From JAFGCL01 sp964423835 (GTDB lineage Bacteria > Chloroflexota > Dehalococcoidia > UBA2247 > RBG-13-53-26): a stretch of DNA of 64,000 bases. Shown here one piece after another: positions 8,562 through 18,183 of the stretch. The translations under genes and the position numbers were made by a program. Position 1 is the stretch's first letter. The number at the start of each line of letters is the position of its first letter. The notes below the pieces were generated by a model. That model was given only the letters and a program-made list of their open reading frames with translations. It ran no database searches and was not told the origin of the DNA. The DNA lies in the NCBI GenBank assembly GCA_964423835.1, contig CAYRGJ010000013.1:15362-79361 (forward strand), written 5' to 3'.

Positions 8562-9308
8562 TTACTTTCTTTTCGGCTTGTTCGCGTATGCCGCGACAGC
8601 CAATTCCATGGGCGTCCCTTGCGGGATTGCCCCACCGCTCGGGCCGGAGGTATCCACCTTCAAGAGGCTTTCCTTGAGTTCCTTGACCTGGCTCGCCAAC
8701 TCGTTGAATCGGTCATCGCCAGCCTTGCGTTCGGTCTCTCTGATGTCCTTGATGATGCCCTTGACCATTTCGATCCCCTCTTCGGGAGTCGCCGCGGCTT
8801 TCGCCTCGGCCAGTCTCGGATCATCCAGGGAGAGCCCGGCACCTTCTACCAGTGCCACGAATCGCACAGCTGTCGCCGTGTTGCCGGTTGACGCCTTGGC
8901 CTTCGCGTCAGCTTCCCTCTGTTTGCGCCGGTCGATGATCCCTGCAATGGCACTCGGCCTTTCCCCAGGCCTGTCTTCCTGAGGGGGTTCCGATGTCTGG
9001 GACTTCGACAGTGCTTCGAGAGAATCCCCGAGGTCCTTCTCTGTGGCCTCCAGTCTCTCCGTCAGAGTCTGGATCGTTCGCTTGTATTCTGACCCTTCCT
9101 TCTGAGTGGCCTTCAGAAGTCCCTCGAGAGTTTTGACTTTGTTCTCAAGGTCTACCCCCTTGCCACCCTCGGGACCTGCTGCAGGTTGAGACCCCTCCGC
9201 TGGCTGTTGAGGCGCGGCCGGCTGTTCGCCCTGGCCTGATGCAACCTCAGCAGCTGGTAGGTCAGTCTTATTCTGAGCGTCCTCCGCTGGTTTCACTGGG
9301 TCTGCCAC
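8562..9308 (-). CDS. Capsid scaffolding protein
   Basis: A 248-aa, highly charged, mostly helical protein immediately upstream of the major capsid gene. The N-terminal 60 residues are disordered and rich in Ala, Pro, Gln and Glu. Residues about 55-115 form a strong coiled coil (VKTLEGLLKATQKEGSEYKRT). The C-terminal third is basic (ending YANKPKRK), as needed for contact with capsid subunits in scaffolding proteins. No protease signature (Ser/His/Asp of a fused maturation protease) is evident. The assignment rests on order, size and composition rather than on a specific motif. Confidence 0.75.
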   Translation of the reverse strand: MADPVKPAEDAQNKTDLPAAEVASGQGEQPAAPQQPAEGSQPAAGPEGGKGVDLENKVKTLEGLLKATQKEGSEYKRTIQTLTERLEATEKDLGDSLEALSKSQTSEPPQEDRPGERPSAIAGIIDRRKQREADAKAKASTGNTATAVRFVALVEGAGLSLDDPRLAEAKAAATPEEGIEMVKGIIKDIRETERKAGDDRFNELASQVKELKESLLKVDTSGPSGGAIPQGTPMELAVAAYANKPKRK

Positions 9309-9371
9309 GATTGTGCTTACCTCCTTCTCCGCGAGACTATCGCCAGATGTCTATATTATAGCACAGAACGT

Positions 9372-12300
9372 CTACAATCCTGCAGAAATGGCGAGAGGCA
9401 TGTACGTCTCTTCCGCGGGGGTTTCCCTGTTCAGAGGATTGAGGTTGCGCGTGAAGCTGTAAGCCTTTTCCTCGCCAAGAGGCTGGCGATCGTAGCAGAG
9501 TCTCAGGTAGAAATCGACATCCGGATTGTCGCGCCTCATCTGGTCCCTGGCTCTTTGCACGGCCGTATCGAGTACCATGACGTCGCTGTTCACCTGTGCG
9601 CGGACTTTGGCAATGATCCCTCTCCAGATCTTGCCGCCCTTCGTGCGCCAGATCGAACCGGTCATCTCAGGATCCTGAGCATAGAGGCCGCCTATCCCTT
9701 CGCTGATCTTGTCCAACCGGTTGGAGACTTCTATGCGGACCATCTTCTGCTTTTCCTCGGCCGTCTGAGGATACTTCCCCTTCAGCTTCTCGTTGATCTG
9801 GTCCTGCATCTCCCAGTACGGCTTGAGGACCTTGCGTGCTTTCCTGAGTTCAGAGACAATCGCCGGCTCGTCCTTGCCGGCCGAGAGTCTCTTCTGGCAG
9901 TAGTCCCACATGTCCGAGCCCCAGGTAGAAAGCCACTCCGACTTGCGCCGATCGTACTCGTCATAGTCGAAATTCCCGTACTGATCCTCCAGGCCCTCCG
10001 TCTCGTACATCAGGGAGATGTACGCTTGATAGGCGCGGTCACCAACGTACTCGGTGAGCCCACGTCTCTCGAGGGACTCAGCCCCCTCTTCCCGCCACTC
10101 GTCCAGTTGTGCATAGATATCCGCGTACTTCGGATCACTCTGGATGCTTTCTCGCCAGTAGCGATGATTGTCTCTGATCTGGCCCACTTTGTCTCGGAAG
10201 ATCTGGCCGGCAGTCTGCGCTTTGATCCTCTCATCGTCAGTCAGCGTCGTGTCGCCTGCATTGAGCCGGTCCCTCAAGGCCAGGTTGTACTTGAATTCGT
10301 CAGCCGTCCTTTCCAGGAGGGTGGCTACACGCTCGTTCTCAGTGTCGAACTGGTTCGACCATTCCTCATAGAGCTCATCGAAGGCTTCGCCGCGGTTGAG
10401 AACCGCCTGCCGCGCATCGTCGCTGATCTGAGCGAGATCGCCGTACTTTCCCTCCAGGTATTTCTGTGCATCGACGCCCCAGGTAGAGGCCATTGCGGCT
10501 TTCTGGTTGTTCTTCGGTTTCTCCAGCCTGAGTTGTTCCCAGGTCACGCCGAATTCCTGCATGGCGTAGTGGTCGCGGAGCTTGTTCCTCTTCTCCCACG
10601 GCTGGAGGGCCCATGACCGAAGGCCAAACATCTCAGCCGGGATCGAGGCCAGCCCGGGCCGGGGATTCTCGCTGAGTTGGGCATCGAGCCAGAACGGCAG
10701 GAGGTTTCGAGCCACGACCTCTTTCCCAATCTTGCCCCAGTCTTTCCCGAGGAAGCCGTTAGGGTCCTCGAGGTTCTCGCCAACGTAGGTCTTCCCGACA
10801 ATTATGTCCAAGGCCGATCCGGTCATCGGCGCCAGACGGCCAGAGATGAACTGTACCAGGGGGTTGTCGTCGCGACTGAGCTTGAGCAGGTTCTCGGGCT
10901 TGTCGGATCCGGTTGCCACCACGCCGGCAAACATCCGAGCCATGGAAACCCAGATGGAGCCGAAGCCGATGTGACTCCCGCCTATCTCGACGGTCATGAA
11001 CTTGCTCGTCCGCGGGTTGAAGTTTGGCTCCTGGCCGAGCGCCTTGCACACACCATAGTAGAAGAGGGCCCCGCTGGCCAGCATGGAGGCCATCATGCGC
11101 CTGGCCAGCGTCCCTCTGAGTCCCCCGCGGAAGACGTCGGACATGAGGGACATGGTGGCGCGGAAGTACCGCGGAGCAAAGAGCAGCAGGGATCCCTCGA
11201 TCTGTCGCTGAGTGGCGCCGGTCACTACCCCTGACCGGACGCCGGTCATCTTGTTGATGAAGTCGATGATGACCGGGAGATCCTCCGGGGTCTTGGCCAT
11301 CGGCCGCAGTGCCTTATACATCTCAATGCGGGCCACATTCCCGAACGTGTCGAACGCCAGTGCGTATCTCTCAAAGAGAGGCCGGGCAGTCCTTCTGAGG
11401 CCAGGCGCCGAGGTGACCTTCCCCATAAGTCCACCCTTGCCCATTGTCTCCGTGAATTCACTCCCGCCGACAACCAGCGGCTTCCCGGCCATGATGGACT
11501 CTCTGATTATGGCCTGATTCTCTGCCATGTTGAGGTAGGCGTAGGAGGCCTTCCGATTGACCCAGAAGGTCTCTAGCGTCTTGTATTGAGCCTTGGCCCA
11601 CACATCGGGCCTCATGAGCAGTACTGGAAGCCCCTGCACCATACCAGCGCCCCAGTCCATACCAGTCATCATGAACCGCGCCAAGGTGTTGACGTCAGAG
11701 ACTGTGCCCAGCCACTTCGCCCCACGATCACCCAGTTGCTTGTCGATCGCCGTGGCTACGGACTCGGGAAACCACGTCTGCTGGAAGGCATAGGTCTCGC
11801 GCACGCGCATCCCGCGTTCACCCTTGAAGAGCACACCCTGACCGAACGGCTCGGGGTGCTGAGCCCTGGCTCGAACCCCGGCCAAGTCACCCTCCATCTT
11901 GGCCTGTCTCAGCTTCATGTCCTTGACCTTGTTCGCAGACATCGTCCGGACACGATCCCACCAGTCCTTCGAAGGCTTGACCTCGGGCGCTTCGGCTCGA
12001 GGATTGAACCGGATGTCACGCACCGGAGGGGCCCCAGATGATGCGGCCGGCTGGGGAGCCGGAGCTCCGGCAGAAGCAGGCGCCTCCGGCATGGCTGCCC
12101 CGGGAGACGGAGCAGGCCTGGGGGCAGCACCAGCACCCTCGCCACGGAGGTCGACCATGATCTCGGTGTCCGGCTTGGCATGCTGCCTTGCCAGCGCCGT
12201 GTATTTGTCCCGGAGGTCGATGGCCTCGGTCCTGACTTGCCCAACGGTTTTCCCGGTCTTCGCTGCCAGGCTTTCCGTGAGCGCATTGGCCTTCTCTATC

Positions 12301-15300
12301 TCGGCCTTTGATGCCTTGCCGCGGATCTGTTTCCGGACCTTCGCGGCAAGCTCGAGAAGCTGCTTCTCTTCTGCAGAGACCACGAGGGACACCCTGGCGT
12401 GGGCCCCCTGATTGAAGTGGACGATGTTCTCAGGGAGGATACCCTCGAAGGAAGGATTCTCCACCACCCGGGGAGCTGTTGCGGCAGCAGGCGCTGGCGT
12501 AGGCGCCGCAGCCAAGGGAGCCTGAGTGGGAGGCGCTTCCCCAGTCGGCAGCCTGACCTCGGGGATCTCCGGCTTGGGGTAGTCGGCCTCCGGCATTGCC
12601 GCCTCAGCCGGTTTCCCATACTCGCCGGCTTCGACTGCACGGATCGCCGCCGCCGCCTCATCTTCTTCTTCCCTGAAGACTCTCCGCACCATCTCCAGGC
12701 GATCGAAAGCCTCACTGCTGACCCCCGTTTCTCGGGAGAGCTCCGCAACTCGCTGCTGCAGCCGGGGATAGTCGTTGATGTGCTGGACGAATTCGTCCGA
12801 CGACATCCCGAAGTCCTCCGCGATCTCGTCGAAGGCATACTCACTCATGACGCGCTTCTCTTTGCCCACTTGCTTGAGGATCGACTGGTTCGGCTCTCTG
12901 TTATAGAGAGCACGGTATTGCTCGATGGTGATGGTCTCGGGAATCATCCCCGCGTCCTTGCCGCTGCGCTTCAGGAGAAGGCCCGGGAGATTCACGTTCC
13001 GAAGATTGCCGGCCTGAACAACCGTCTTGCCATCAACGACTCGCTTGACCGACGTGCGGCCGTACTTGACCGTGTGGCTGTAGACCGGATCGGCCTTGAG
13101 AGTCTCGATGGCAGTCTCAAGCTCGGCCTGATAGCCGGCCGAGATATGGGTGGCCTCGTCATAGAGCATGTCGACAGACTGCTTCCACTCAGCCCTGAGG
13201 TCATCGGGAAGCATTGCCAGTACATCTCTCAGCTTCTCTTCCGCGGGAAACTGCGCCAGTGGTTTCTGCCCAAGTTCATCGAGAGTCTTGGTGAGGTACT
13301 CAATGGCCTCGCGCGCCTCCTGCTGGGCTGCCGCTACTTGCTCTTTTGCAGTGGCTGAGGCCGAGGCCGATGTGCTCTTGAGGGACTCCAACTGCCATTT
13401 CATTTCCTTGAAGGTATCCGCGTACTGCTGGAGAGTTGCCCTCAGTGCCTTCTCGTCAGCCGTTGCCTGAGACCGGATTGTCTTGAGTTCGGCCCAGACC
13501 TCGGGCATGTTCTTCCGGATCCACCGCATCGTGGCCGGCTTGGGGGCCCTGTGCGGCTCGACAGCGGAGAGGGTCTTCACGGTCTTGTCTATGGCCTCCA
13601 AGGACCTGACTCTCTCCCGGCCAACCTCCACGGCTTTGCGGAGCCCGGGAGCCAGATGTTCGACGATCTCGACCTGTGACATCCCATGCGGCTTCATGAG
13701 CCGGTAGAATTCCTGATCAGCGATCCGATGACACACAGCATCGAGATGCGCGTCCAGGACAACAAGCGGATTCTCTTCGTAGATGTACCCCTTCTGAATA
13801 CCCTCGGACATCTCAGTGAAGACGCGGGTCTTCTCGAAGGTGGCTTTGGTCATGAATCCCCCGCCAGGCCGGGGCCCACTCGCGTTGATGAGGACATTGT
13901 TCCGACCCAGGACATACCGCGGGAAGTAATGCCCCCCCTCTTCGAAGCCGACCTCATTGATCTCAACACCGAATTTCTTCAAGCCGGCCCTGGCCTCATC
14001 AATGATCGAGCAGTAGGTGTCGCGGGCGACGCGAAGCTCGTCGCTCATGACGAAGCGGTCAGGATGTTCCAGAACATCCCCGATGTACGCAATGGCCTTG
14101 CCGTCGCGAGCTTGGACGTTCTTGACGATGAGGTCCGTGACGTACTCGCCCTGGCCTATGTCACGGCGGGCGACTTCGACCTGAAACCTTTCACACTGGC
14201 GCGCAGCCGCCAGCCGCGATTGTTTCCAGATCCCGAGGGCCTCTTCCATGTTGCGCCAGGCTTGCGCAGCCCGGGCAACCTCACTGGCTACCGGATCCAG
14301 ATTCATAATGACGTTGCGCAGGCCCGGGATCCCGCGCATGTGGCCCATTGCCCATTCTCGGTTTACGACCGCTCCGAGCGCCCTCCGGAATGGTGTCTCC
14401 TGCATCGAGTCGGTCATGAACTTCTCGATCGTCGGAAACTGATCCATGATCTGAGCCGGCCTGACAATCTTCTCCATACTGTCCAACCGGAGCGCCTTGA
14501 AGCCTTGCGACCAGGCTTCCTCATTCATCCCGACAGGCCGGTCTGTCAGCCGGAAAGCCCTCTCTGCCCAGACATTGCCCGTTACCGGAGCCTCCCGCAG
14601 CTGCTGGTAGGTCAGCACCTTGCCGGTCTCTTCGACGTAGTACCGTTCCATCTCAGCCGGCATGAGCTCGCCGGTTGTCAGTAGGTGAGCGAGCTCGTCC
14701 TGGTCCTTGACCATGACGTCTATCCAGTGCTCGCGATTCGTGACGCGGTAGAGCATGCCCTTGCCAATCTGCTCGGACTTCGGAAGGAGGGTGACTTCGT
14801 ATCCCGCACTCGCCGCCATCTGTTTGATGGAGCCCGGCACAGCCAACTTTCCCAGCTGAGACATGGCCGGACGGTAGAGGCCCCGAGAGAGGACCCAGCC
14901 AGCGCCCTTGATTGGCGCGGTCGCGAGCTTCCAGCCCCATACCACCATGTTCTTCCCGAGCCACGCGATGTCCTTGACAGCAGTGAGGGTAGCCCTCGCC
15001 GTGACCTCGACCGGCAGGTAGAGACCGCGAACGACTACACGGGTCCCCCTGGCCACCTGAGGCAAGTAGTGTTCGACTAGCCCGGGAGTGCGGCCAGCGA
15101 TCTGGGCCGCCGTCCTGAAGCCGCGAGTTTCGATTCCGGCTTCAATCGCCAGCCTTTCTATCTCGACATTGCGCACTGCCAGCCGTGTGAGCCAACCCTC
15201 TCCGACTCGCCCCGCGACTTTCCCGCCCTGAGCCATTCCCTCCAGGCCCTTCAACGCTCCCCCGGCCACACGCTCGACCGGAAGGAACCAGATCGGATTG

Positions 15301-16361
15301 GCGATCCCGAGGATCGACTGCGCCGCCGGATCAGCCTGCTGTTTCCATAGCTCGTGCGCCTCCGTGTCCCATGGCTTATAGACGTACTTGCCATCCTCCA
15401 TCTTGTAGAGGTCCAGCAGGGAGGATTCGCTGGCCCCAAAGAGATTCATGCTATCCCCGGGAAGGGCGTCGACCCCTCTCTGCATCAATTGGGCAGCAAA
15501 GATGGACCAAGTGGTGTCGACCCACTCGAGCTTCGGCAGGGCAGTATTGACCAGGAACCCCAGCGCCCGTTCACGCCAGAATTCAGAGGTCCAAGGCCTC
15601 CAGGTCGGCTGACTCTGCAACTGCGCCTGAATGTCGTTTGCCCACGTGATCAGGTCCTGCAACTCGCGAATCCGGTCATCGGTGCTGAGCCACTGGTCCT
15701 CAGGCAGGCCCTGTTGTTTCGCCTGAGCGATCTCATCCTCGGCAGTCGTCCCCTGCTTTCGGAGCCAGTCCCGATAGGCAGTCAGACTGGCTTTCTGTTT
15801 CTCTACCTGGCCAACGAAGTCTTCGGTTTTGGCGTTGATCGTATCAGCAGACGTCGGCGCCGCGAGCTCACTGTTCAACTTGTTGAGCGCCGCGGACAGC
15901 ACGACTGACTGAGCGTCCATGTCGGCCTGAAGTTGCTGCACGCCCTCAAGTTCTTCCGACTGCAGATCAAGCGTCGCCAGAGCATCCTTGTACCAGTCAG
16001 CAATCTCCTTGTTCCTCGCCGCCCGGTAACTCTCAGCAGCCACCAGCCCCTGGTATTCCTCGGACCTCAGCCACTTCGTGCTCTTGGCAAAGCCAGTCCA
16101 CTCCTGCAGTTCTCCCGTGACTTCAGCCTCATAGCCGGTCTTCATGGTGTCGATGGAAGCAGTCTGCGTCTGACGCCACTCAGAGAGCCAGGAGGCCTCC
16201 GGCGTTGGCGCAGGGGAAGGCGTGTCCACGGAGACGGCCGAGGGCGCCTGTGCCGGCTTCGAAGTGAACGAATCGCGAAGCTCGACATCCCGAAGCTGGC
16301 GACGAAGGTCGTCGATCCACCCCGGGGAACCGGGGCCCCTCGTCGGGTACAGGCTACCCAT
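9372..16361 (-). CDS. Giant phage polyvalent/internal virion protein
   Basis: A single 2,329-aa frame between portal and scaffold. Residues 1-250 are coiled-coil rich. Residues about 380-530 contain amphipathic helices (GGALKGLEGMAQGGKVAG). Around residue 800 a GGHYFPRYVLG segment occurs, and YFPR-type motifs are common in phage polyvalent proteins. Two Pro/Ala linkers (about 1270-1310 and 1405-1445) separate a short helical block from a C-terminal half containing hydrophobic stretches (FAPRYFRATMSLMSDVFRGG; MASMLASGALFYYGVCKAL, about residue 1760). Such proteins are packaged in the head and ejected with DNA. No transglycosylase, protease or polymerase motif was recognised. Placement in the large polyvalent protein class is inference. 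Confidence 0.72.
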   Translation of the reverse strand: MGSLYPTRGPGSPGWIDDLRRQLRDVELRDSFTSKPAQAPSAVSVDTPSPAPTPEASWLSEWRQTQTASIDTMKTGYEAEVTGELQEWTGFAKSTKWLRSEEYQGLVAAESYRAARNKEIADWYKDALATLDLQSEELEGVQQLQADMDAQSVVLSAALNKLNSELAAPTSADTINAKTEDFVGQVEKQKASLTAYRDWLRKQGTTAEDEIAQAKQQGLPEDQWLSTDDRIRELQDLITWANDIQAQLQSQPTWRPWTSEFWRERALGFLVNTALPKLEWVDTTWSIFAAQLMQRGVDALPGDSMNLFGASESSLLDLYKMEDGKYVYKPWDTEAHELWKQQADPAAQSILGIANPIWFLPVERVAGGALKGLEGMAQGGKVAGRVGEGWLTRLAVRNVEIERLAIEAGIETRGFRTAAQIAGRTPGLVEHYLPQVARGTRVVVRGLYLPVEVTARATLTAVKDIAWLGKNMVVWGWKLATAPIKGAGWVLSRGLYRPAMSQLGKLAVPGSIKQMAASAGYEVTLLPKSEQIGKGMLYRVTNREHWIDVMVKDQDELAHLLTTGELMPAEMERYYVEETGKVLTYQQLREAPVTGNVWAERAFRLTDRPVGMNEEAWSQGFKALRLDSMEKIVRPAQIMDQFPTIEKFMTDSMQETPFRRALGAVVNREWAMGHMRGIPGLRNVIMNLDPVASEVARAAQAWRNMEEALGIWKQSRLAAARQCERFQVEVARRDIGQGEYVTDLIVKNVQARDGKAIAYIGDVLEHPDRFVMSDELRVARDTYCSIIDEARAGLKKFGVEINEVGFEEGGHYFPRYVLGRNNVLINASGPRPGGGFMTKATFEKTRVFTEMSEGIQKGYIYEENPLVVLDAHLDAVCHRIADQEFYRLMKPHGMSQVEIVEHLAPGLRKAVEVGRERVRSLEAIDKTVKTLSAVEPHRAPKPATMRWIRKNMPEVWAELKTIRSQATADEKALRATLQQYADTFKEMKWQLESLKSTSASASATAKEQVAAAQQEAREAIEYLTKTLDELGQKPLAQFPAEEKLRDVLAMLPDDLRAEWKQSVDMLYDEATHISAGYQAELETAIETLKADPVYSHTVKYGRTSVKRVVDGKTVVQAGNLRNVNLPGLLLKRSGKDAGMIPETITIEQYRALYNREPNQSILKQVGKEKRVMSEYAFDEIAEDFGMSSDEFVQHINDYPRLQQRVAELSRETGVSSEAFDRLEMVRRVFREEEDEAAAAIRAVEAGEYGKPAEAAMPEADYPKPEIPEVRLPTGEAPPTQAPLAAAPTPAPAAATAPRVVENPSFEGILPENIVHFNQGAHARVSLVVSAEEKQLLELAAKVRKQIRGKASKAEIEKANALTESLAAKTGKTVGQVRTEAIDLRDKYTALARQHAKPDTEIMVDLRGEGAGAAPRPAPSPGAAMPEAPASAGAPAPQPAASSGAPPVRDIRFNPRAEAPEVKPSKDWWDRVRTMSANKVKDMKLRQAKMEGDLAGVRARAQHPEPFGQGVLFKGERGMRVRETYAFQQTWFPESVATAIDKQLGDRGAKWLGTVSDVNTLARFMMTGMDWGAGMVQGLPVLLMRPDVWAKAQYKTLETFWVNRKASYAYLNMAENQAIIRESIMAGKPLVVGGSEFTETMGKGGLMGKVTSAPGLRRTARPLFERYALAFDTFGNVARIEMYKALRPMAKTPEDLPVIIDFINKMTGVRSGVVTGATQRQIEGSLLLFAPRYFRATMSLMSDVFRGGLRGTLARRMMASMLASGALFYYGVCKALGQEPNFNPRTSKFMTVEIGGSHIGFGSIWVSMARMFAGVVATGSDKPENLLKLSRDDNPLVQFISGRLAPMTGSALDIIVGKTYVGENLEDPNGFLGKDWGKIGKEVVARNLLPFWLDAQLSENPRPGLASIPAEMFGLRSWALQPWEKRNKLRDHYAMQEFGVTWEQLRLEKPKNNQKAAMASTWGVDAQKYLEGKYGDLAQISDDARQAVLNRGEAFDELYEEWSNQFDTENERVATLLERTADEFKYNLALRDRLNAGDTTLTDDERIKAQTAGQIFRDKVGQIRDNHRYWRESIQSDPKYADIYAQLDEWREEGAESLERRGLTEYVGDRAYQAYISLMYETEGLEDQYGNFDYDEYDRRKSEWLSTWGSDMWDYCQKRLSAGKDEPAIVSELRKARKVLKPYWEMQDQINEKLKGKYPQTAEEKQKMVRIEVSNRLDKISEGIGGLYAQDPEMTGSIWRTKGGKIWRGIIAKVRAQVNSDVMVLDTAVQRARDQMRRDNPDVDFYLRLCYDRQPLGEEKAYSFTRNLNPLNRETPAEETYMPLAISAGL

Positions 16362-16503
16362 TGCTGCCCATCTTGTTCAGGACTCTCTGCTGCCTCTTGG
16401 AGTAGTCCCGCTTGGGATCACCGGCCTTGACCTCTTCCCTGGCCCGGGCCAGGACAGCTTCGGCTCGTTCCTGTGCCTGTTTAAGTACCTTGGAGATCTC
16501 CAT
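16354..16503 (-). CDS. 49-aa basic helical phage protein
   Basis: Start ATG 16503 is preceded by a strong ribosome binding site (GGAGGGAG). The product begins MEISKVLKQAQERAEAVLA and ends RVLNKMGSNG: charged, helical, net basic. It overlaps the 3' end of the portal gene by 23 bases, and its own stop overlaps the start of the giant gene by 8 bases, so three genes are chained by overlaps and likely translationally coupled. Function unknown. A longer frame upstream is open but lacks a good ribosome site. Confidence 0.6.
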   Translation of the reverse strand: MEISKVLKQAQERAEAVLARAREEVKAGDPKRDYSKRQQRVLNKMGSNG

Positions 16504-18169
16504 ATTCTCCCTCCAGTACCTTGTTCGTTCCCGCGAGTTCTGCCTGCAACTCGTTGACTGACGGCAGCCCGCCAGGCTGCACGGTGACATTCTGCGGACC
16601 AGACCCGCCACCCGGCGCCCCGCCCTGAGTCAGGCCATTGACGATATCGGAGTACCCCATCTCCTTTGCGATCTCCTGAGCCTGAGCCATCTGGATCGCC
16701 GGCTGCTCGAGCAGCTTGTCGACCAGGATCCCCTCTTCCTCTTCGGTGGCGTTCGGCCGGCCGATGTATTCCTCGATGGCAGTGCGCCGACGCAGCAGGC
16801 CCTCGCGGTAGAGCTTGGACCCCAGCATCGCCTTGCGGTCCTGAAGCTCGGTGTCGACGGCCGACAGCTTGACCTCGCAGTAGTACTGGCCCGCGATGTC
16901 CTGAGGCCGGATCGTCGCAGTGTTCTTGTCACCCTTGCCGAAGGTTCCATAGACGGTCAGCGGCTCTTGGATCACGTTCTCCACCAGCATGAGCACCTTT
17001 CCCAGAAGGTTGGCGATTGAGTGCTCGAGGTTCGCCATCAGTTCCTCGTACCGGAGCCTGGCCTGAGCCACCAGCATGCTCTGCATGTAGCCCGAATTGA
17101 CCCCGATGTCTCTCTGCCCCTCGACGGATCTGGCATGGGTCATCGTCTCGAGATCGTTGTCCAGGATCGCCAGAAACTTGTAGAGGTCCGGATTGATCTG
17201 CATCTGATGCCATGGCCGGAGGTTGAGCTCCGGAGGGACATGGTTGATCCGGCCGGGGACAAACTGCAGATTCAGCCCCTTGACCGGCTTGTCGGACACC
17301 ATCACCGGGAACGCGGCCATCTGAAGCAAGGCGTCCAGGGCCGTCAAGGACCGGGCCCGGGATCTCAGCGTCGGGATGGAAGGATGGATCAGGCCCATCG
17401 CTTCCCACTCGGGCAGGCCGTCGTCCGACTCGTCGCCCATGCCGCCATACCCCATCTCATAAGGAGGGAAGCCATAGAGGTTCGGAACCTTGTAGACGAC
17501 CTTGCCATCGGCCCAGTAGTAGCGGACATCGTCGTCCCAGTACTCCACCCACTGAACATCCTCGTCGTCCTTCTTGTCCGTCTGGAACTCGACCCAATTC
17601 ATCTTGACCGCGAAGACCTTGCGTTTGTAGTGCTCGAAGTACCATCGCGGCTGGGAGGCCCCCGGCTCCGGCAGGACCCGCTTCGGATTGATGGCCTGCA
17701 CAACGATCGGGAAGCGGAACATCCCCGTGGAATTGGTTGACTTGCCCTGTGGTTTCAGTAGACTCGGATCATAGATGGGCCCCTTGAAACAGTAGACCCC
17801 ATACTTGAAGCCATGGCTCGCCGCGCGCTTCAAGGGATCATGCACAAGATTCCGTCTCAGCCGTGCGAGCGCCACCTGAAGGAACTTCTCCCGGACGTCC
17901 GCGGCCCGTTCTGCCTCTTTGGTCGCCTTCGAAGGAGGCACGGTCACCACCGGATTCGACGTGATGATGTGCCCCGTGTCCACGTCGATGATCCCCTTGA
18001 TCTTGGGATCAATGTACGCCTCGAAGCCGTCCGGCACGTTGATCTTGAACTGGCCGGAGTAGTACTCCCAGGCCTCATCGAAGCGCCGGTCCCTCTCGGC
18101 ATAGTACCTCTTGGCAATCTCGTACCTGGCCAAGGCATCCTCAGGGGTGATCTTCGTCGCAGTAGCCAC
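16481..18169 (-). CDS. Phage portal protein
   Basis: A 562-aa protein of usual portal length, in the usual place just after the large terminase. The N-terminal region (RYEIAKRYYAERDRRFDEAWEYYSG, then KIKGIIDVDTGHIITSNPVV) matches the portal pattern of an early helix followed by a membrane-distal stem, and the middle has Trp/Tyr-rich strands (VQWVEYWDDDVRYYWADGK). The C-terminal 100 residues are helical and Gly/Pro-rich, as for a crown region. The dodecameric portal forms the DNA channel at one capsid vertex and docks the terminase. The call rests on order plus general sequence pattern. Confidence 0.83.
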   Translation of the reverse strand: MATATKITPEDALARYEIAKRYYAERDRRFDEAWEYYSGQFKINVPDGFEAYIDPKIKGIIDVDTGHIITSNPVVTVPPSKATKEAERAADVREKFLQVALARLRRNLVHDPLKRAASHGFKYGVYCFKGPIYDPSLLKPQGKSTNSTGMFRFPIVVQAINPKRVLPEPGASQPRWYFEHYKRKVFAVKMNWVEFQTDKKDDEDVQWVEYWDDDVRYYWADGKVVYKVPNLYGFPPYEMGYGGMGDESDDGLPEWEAMGLIHPSIPTLRSRARSLTALDALLQMAAFPVMVSDKPVKGLNLQFVPGRINHVPPELNLRPWHQMQINPDLYKFLAILDNDLETMTHARSVEGQRDIGVNSGYMQSMLVAQARLRYEELMANLEHSIANLLGKVLMLVENVIQEPLTVYGTFGKGDKNTATIRPQDIAGQYYCEVKLSAVDTELQDRKAMLGSKLYREGLLRRRTAIEEYIGRPNATEEEEGILVDKLLEQPAIQMAQAQEIAKEMGYSDIVNGLTQGGAPGGGSGPQNVTVQPGGLPSVNELQAELAGTNKVLEGEYGDLQGT

Positions 18170-18183
18170 CTTGACCCTCCTTC

